Below, in pieces: positions 22,166-24,774 of a DNA stretch of 24,774 bases (its first letter is position 1; every line of letters starts with the position of its first letter). The notes under the pieces were generated by a model. It did no database searches. It was given only the letters and a program-made list of their open reading frames with translations, and was not told the DNA's origin. Origin of the DNA: Clostridiales bacterium UBA7103 (lineage in GTDB: Bacteria; Bacillota; Clostridia; Oscillospirales; Oscillospiraceae); the NCBI GenBank assembly GCA_002493305.1, contig DKYJ01000048.1, forward strand, positions 2,102-26,875. Direction: 5' to 3'. The translations under genes and the position numbers were made by a program.

Positions 22166-23065
22166 ATGGCTGATTACACTGTTTTATATAATCCCCTCGC
22201 AGGAAACGGCAGGGGCTATGAGCAGGCCCTTGGTCTAAGGGCGCTGTCCCCCGACCTGGAGATGAATTTTGTGGATATGACGGAGATAAGCGATTATTCG
22301 GCCTTTTTTGAGACTCTTCCTGAAAACGAAGCTGTCGTCATATGCGGCGGGGACGGTACGATCAACCGCTTTATAAACGACAGCCTTTCTGCCGGTACTG
22401 AGCGGGAGATCCTCTACTACGCCACCGGCAGCGGCAATGATTTTCTCCGTGATGTGGGCAAAAATCGTGGTGAAGCCCCCTTCCCCATCAATGAATACAT
22501 AAAAGACCTGCCCATCGCCACTGTCAACGGCAGGAGCTACCGCTTTCTTAACGGTGTGGGCTATGGCATAGACGGCTACTGCTGCGAAGAGGGAGACAGG
22601 CTGCGCAGCCAGTCGGATAAGCCCGTGAACTACACAGCAATTGCCGTCAAAGGGCTGCTGTTTCACTATAAGACTACCGATGCAGAAGTCACCGTGGACG
22701 GCGTGACCCGCAAATACAAAAATGTGTGGCTGGCTCCCACCATGAACGGCCGCTACTACGGCGGCGGCATGATGCCCACTCCCGACCAAAACCGCCTTGA
22801 CGATGAGCGCAAAGTCTCCGTCATGGTTTTTCATCACCCCGGCAAGCTCAAAACTCTTATGGTTTTCCCCTCCATATTCAAGGGTGAGCATGTAAAGCGC
22901 AGAGGAATGGTGGAGATACTCACCGGGCACAATATAGAAGTCAAATTCTCGCAACCCACTCCCCTTCAAATCGACGGCGAGACCATAAGCGGCGTGACAG
23001 GGTATACCGTCACCTCAAGAGCAGCCGCACAGAGCGTAGGCAAGGAGAATATGGGCATCGCATAA
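22166..23065 (+). CDS. Diacylglycerol-kinase-family lipid kinase (DgkB/YegS/BmrU-like)
   Basis: 299 aa from ATG 22166 with GAAGGAGAT 5 nt upstream; the 12-residue longer frame overlaps the previous gene. The DAGK catalytic domain is shown by NPLAGNGRG (residues 9-17), the nucleotide loop GGDGT at 61-65, ATGSGNDFLRD at about 86-96 and the metal-binding-like GGGMMPTPDQNRLDD in the C-terminal half. The family phosphorylates diacylglycerol or related lipids at the cytoplasmic face of the membrane. Pairing with a DUF308 membrane protein and a nearby TetR-type regulator points to membrane-lipid homeostasis, as an inference. Confidence 0.88.
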   Translation: MADYTVLYNPLAGNGRGYEQALGLRALSPDLEMNFVDMTEISDYSAFFETLPENEAVVICGGDGTINRFINDSLSAGTEREILYYATGSGNDFLRDVGKNRGEAPFPINEYIKDLPIATVNGRSYRFLNGVGYGIDGYCCEEGDRLRSQSDKPVNYTAIAVKGLLFHYKTTDAEVTVDGVTRKYKNVWLAPTMNGRYYGGGMMPTPDQNRLDDERKVSVMVFHHPGKLKTLMVFPSIFKGEHVKRRGMVEILTGHNIEVKFSQPTPLQIDGETISGVTGYTVTSRAAAQSVGKENMGIA

Positions 23066-23073
23066 GAAAGCAC

Positions 23074-23105
23074 AAAAAGGCAGGCCTTCCGGCTTGCCTT
23101 TTTTG
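23074..23105 (+). terminator. Terminator of the DUF308-lipid kinase operon
   Basis: AAAAAGGCAGGCC-TTCC-GGCTTGCCTTTTT (23074-23103), one G-U pair, T-tract to 23104. It is convergent with the gene ending at 23115 and can serve both strands because of the A-run on the left. Confidence 0.85.
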
Positions 23106-23114
23106 CTTAGCTTG

Positions 23115-23816
23115 TCAAAAGCAGAAAATATTTGGTACCGTAGCCGCGCCAAAAAGTTTTTTCACCATGCGGTACATCGCTTTGGCGTGTATTCTGTCAT
23201 GCCAGATAAAGCGTCGCAGAACCTTGCGCAGCGTCCAATACTCACCATAGCTGCCGGCAAAAACAGGATTTTTAAGAAAATCCGGCTTAGCTTCCAGCGT
23301 TTCAAAACCACGGCAGCGGCAGCTAAGGATATTTCCCTCATTGTCGGCCTCCACGCCGATCTCACCAAAGTAATAGGAATTGACATTCTTTGTGTGAATA
23401 TACATTTCCTCCGCCGTCCGGGGAACAGCGCCGTAAAAGGTCTCCCGCGCCGGAGCTGCCCCTCTGTTTTTATCCGGGACAGACTCATACAGGTCGAGGA
23501 AATCCGCCGCCGACTTCAGCACAAGGGTTTTCAGCTTTTCATACTCCGGCTTTGTAAGCTCTCCCCGCTCAGCCTCGAACAGCACATCGGAGTCAGCATC
23601 ACACACCTGAAGCTCACATGCCGCCTCCTGAACGATCTCCACCTCAAAGCCCTCCGGCACCGGTCTGCCCGCCCAGCGCAGATAGCTGGCAGCGTCCGCC
23701 GGGAGCTTGGCCACAGCCGTCTCCCTGCTCTCTCCCCGGCTGTATGCCCCGGGCAGATCGACGGCATAGAGCAGGCTGTCGCTTCCGTTGTGTTCCCATA
23801 CGCATTGCAGCTTCAT
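23115..23816 (-). CDS. HicB-like N-terminal domain fused to a DinB-like domain
   Basis: 233 aa, ATG 23816 with GAGGTAATT upstream. Residues 14-50 (LLYAVDLPGAYSRGESRETA and following) match the look of the HicB partial-RNase-H fold. Residues about 95-222 look like a DinB four-helix bundle: TFYGAVPRTAEEMYIHTKNV with His141, and TLRKVLRRFIWHDRIHAKAM with His206-x3-His210. This is the three-His metal site of DinB/YfiT-type thiol-dependent enzymes. No HicA toxin gene is adjacent, so it is not an ordinary HicAB antitoxin. Monocistronic on the minus strand, convergent with the lipid-kinase gene. Enzymatic function is unknown; domain names are by eye. Confidence 0.7.
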   Translation of the reverse strand: MKLQCVWEHNGSDSLLYAVDLPGAYSRGESRETAVAKLPADAASYLRWAGRPVPEGFEVEIVQEAACELQVCDADSDVLFEAERGELTKPEYEKLKTLVLKSAADFLDLYESVPDKNRGAAPARETFYGAVPRTAEEMYIHTKNVNSYYFGEIGVEADNEGNILSCRCRGFETLEAKPDFLKNPVFAGSYGEYWTLRKVLRRFIWHDRIHAKAMYRMVKKLFGAATVPNIFCF

Positions 23817-23853
23817 AATTACCTCAATTCTGCTTCTTCACTTTTTACCTTCC

Positions 23854-23896
23854 AAAAATCGACAAGCCCCAAATTGTATTTGTCAATTGTGGGCTT
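23854..23896 (-). terminator. Probable terminator of the four-helix-bundle gene
   Basis: Minus strand: AAGCCC...AATTG stem (23884-23896 with 23864-23876, with a two-base internal mismatch) followed by GTCGATTTTT (T-run at 23854-23858). Confidence 0.5.
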
Positions 23897-23939
23897 TATT
23901 CCACCTTTATACAAGAATCGAAAACTGCTATTGATGTTG

Positions 23940-24254
23940 TTATTTCAATTTGCTTTTGGCGGTATTCAAAGAAGCTATCAATAGTTTTTTAACCTCAATA
24001 CATTTTTCTAAAATATCTTTATTGTCACAATAACCACTTTCTATTAAAAGCTCAAGCCAATATTCGCTTTCGCTGCATTCTTTGAGGGCAATTTGAAGCT
24101 TGGCAATAAAATCGGCAGTTCCGTGGCCATAAAACGCTTCTCTAATATTTGCACCAATGCTTGTACCACTACGGATCAGTTGATTAGTAAGCACGCTTTC
24201 CTTTTTAGTTTGTTTTATATAATTGCAAACTTTAGCATCATTTAACAAGGGCAT
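23940..24254 (-). CDS. Four-helix-bundle protein of the 23S rRNA intervening-sequence (IVP/S23) family, N-terminus possibly truncated
   Basis: 104 aa. The hallmark is LIRSGTSIGANIREA (about residues 26-40), followed by DFIAKLQIALKECSESEYWLELLIESGY, which matches the four-helix-bundle (TIGR02436-type) family. Family members usually begin 10-20 residues earlier with a helix leading into the KVCNYIK-like segment. Here the frame instead starts MPLLNDAKVCNYIK, after a GC-richer unrelated stretch with no proper ribosome binding site. The gene is clearly AT-richer than its surroundings, suggesting acquisition. These proteins are found inside 23S rRNA insertions and next to reverse transcriptases and other accessory genes. 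Whether this copy is expressed is uncertain; it may be a 5'-truncated remnant. Confidence 0.6.
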   Translation of the reverse strand: MPLLNDAKVCNYIKQTKKESVLTNQLIRSGTSIGANIREAFYGHGTADFIAKLQIALKECSESEYWLELLIESGYCDNKDILEKCIEVKKLLIASLNTAKSKLK

Positions 24255-24686
24255 ACACGCCTGACGCCATGCCTTTCCGGCGCTTTTCGTCCTTTTCGCT
24301 TTGATGGGCGTCAGCCCATCTGCATCTCAAAAGCCAAAAATCACTCGTAAATCCATTGCCGTCAGGTGCTTGGCAGTTTTGCCGGAGCAGAAAAGCGTTC
24401 AGGCAATGAATAGACCGCAGAGAATACTTGCTGTATTGTCAAGGGCTTTGTAGCTGCATGGGCGTTTTTCTGCCCCCCAAAACCGTGTATCCCCTTGTCA
24501 AATGATGCTAATAATCTGCAAAGCAAATTCTTTTGACTTTGTAATTAGCGGACTATCTGCCATTATTCTCACAACCTCTCAAGCAAGGCAACGCCTTGCG
24601 ATAACTTATTACCTTTTACCTATAACTTATTACCTTCCCCAAAAAACTGAATGAGCATATGAGGGAAGAAGGAAGAGGTAAAAGGC
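24255..24686. other. About 430 bp without an intact gene, probably decayed accessory sequence
   Basis: No complete gene is seen. An ATG-less open frame of 60 codons runs on the minus strand from 24544 to a TGA at 24362-24364; its product would contain TKPLTIQQVFSAVYSLPERF. Small hairpins: GATGGGC-GTCA-GCCCATC (24303-24320) and GCAAGGC-AAC-GCCTTGC (24583-24599). Composition is mixed, with a GC-rich part near 24260-24480 and an AT-rich part from 24490 on. No transposase, integrase or attachment-site duplication is visible. Confidence 0.4.
24601..24636. repeat. 15-bp tandem-type direct repeat
   Basis: ATAACTTATTACCTT occurs at 24601-24615 and again at 24622-24636 (21-bp period). The intervening CCTTTTACC also has an inverted partner, GGTAAAAGG, at about 24677-24685. 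Origin and role are unknown. Confidence 0.6.
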
Positions 24687-24720
24687 AAAAATCCCGAATT
24701 CTTGCGAATTCAGGATTTTT
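24687..24720 (-). terminator. Terminator of the tRNA-Cys transcript
   Basis: Minus strand: 15-bp stem with one G-U pair, arms 24706-24720 and 24687-24701, GCAA tetraloop, ending in GGGATTTTT. It lies directly behind the tRNA CCA end. Confidence 0.85.
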
Positions 24721-24774
24721 TGGAGGCGCCACCCAGATTTGAACTGGGGAATAAAGGTTTTGCAGACCTCTGCC
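24721..24774 (-). tRNA. tRNA-Cys (GCA), 5' end outside the window
   Basis: Minus strand: anticodon loop CTGCAAA in the stem AGGT/ACCT gives anticodon GCA (Cys). The T arm is CCCAG-TTCAAAT-CTGGG. Acceptor 3' strand TGGCGCC is followed by discriminator T, the base required by CysRS, and an encoded CCA (24721-24723). The D arm and acceptor 5' strand are cut by the window edge. Confidence 0.95.

Noticed and set aside
23094..23984. 296-codon open frame on the plus strand
   Set aside because: It is antisense to the HicB/DinB-like gene and begins inside a terminator.
24687..24774. Integration (att) site at the tRNA-Cys 3' end
   Set aside because: No second copy of the tRNA 3' sequence and no integrase is present within the window.
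1..24774. CRISPR array, insertion sequence, prophage or toxin-antitoxin pair
   Set aside because: No regular spacer-repeat pattern, transposase, phage structural gene or complete HicA/HicB pair was found on reading both strands.

Overview
The window looks like a chromosome segment of a fairly GC-rich, spore-forming Gram-positive anaerobe of the Clostridia, probably in the Oscillospiraceae/Oscillospirales neighbourhood. This is inferred from gene content, not from a database search. The supports are a spoVAD-spoVAE pair with a sigma-G-like promoter, a YerC/TrpR-like regulator, a J-domain/DUF5685 cluster, a DUF4914 protein, many TTGACA/TATAAT-type promoters and strong AGGAGG-type ribosome binding sites. 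The segment is bounded by two partial tRNA genes: tRNA-Tyr (+) at the left edge and tRNA-Cys (-) at the right edge.

Layout. 1-620: 3' end of tRNA-Tyr, then a small unknown four-helix membrane protein on the minus strand driven by a perfect consensus promoter. 640-3120: a two-gene operon of D-2-hydroxyacid dehydrogenase (probable hydroxypyruvate/glyoxylate reductase) and glycerate 2-kinase, which together would make D-glycerate and then 2-phosphoglycerate. 3130-6100 (minus): a short-chain dehydrogenase whose ribosome binding site lies inside a long inverted repeat, and an operon of a membrane zinc-ribbon protein, a DUF5685 protein and a J-domain/TPR-like protein with a Gly/Tyr/Ala-rich linker and a Cys-rich tail. 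6110-9470 (minus): D-Ala-D-Ala ligase and a 632-residue DUF4914-type protein with a PEP-carboxykinase-like P-loop. 9597-13960 (plus): a strong promoter, about 335 nt of highly structured RNA ending in an intrinsic terminator, then a polyamine ABC transporter (potA, potB and a fused potC-potD). 14020-15535: spoVAD-spoVAE, parts of the dipicolinic-acid channel of spores, without spoVAC next to them. 15536-18310 (minus): NfeD, an SPFH/stomatin protein, a terminator and a eukaryotic-type hexokinase. 18375-20400 (plus): YerC-like regulator, SAM methyltransferase and Hsp33. 20548-20670: a 40-residue Cys/Lys-rich small membrane protein. 20778-23105 (plus): an apparently autoregulated TetR-family regulator, a DUF308/HdeD-like membrane protein and a diacylglycerol-kinase-family lipid kinase. 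23115-24720 (minus): a HicB-like/DinB-like fusion, then an AT-richer stretch with an atypical four-helix-bundle (23S-IVP family) gene and about 430 bp of apparently decayed sequence before tRNA-Cys.

Most of the window is ordinary housekeeping. The item most likely to be new is the structured RNA in front of the polyamine transporter: no separate promoter is visible between its terminator and potA, so transporter expression may depend on readthrough of that terminator. Secondary points of interest are the sequestered start of the SDR gene, the DUF4914 P-loop protein, the 40-residue CxC peptide, the J-protein/DUF5685/zinc-ribbon operon and the HicB-DinB fusion. All functional statements rest on reading motifs by eye; no alignments or folding programs were run.
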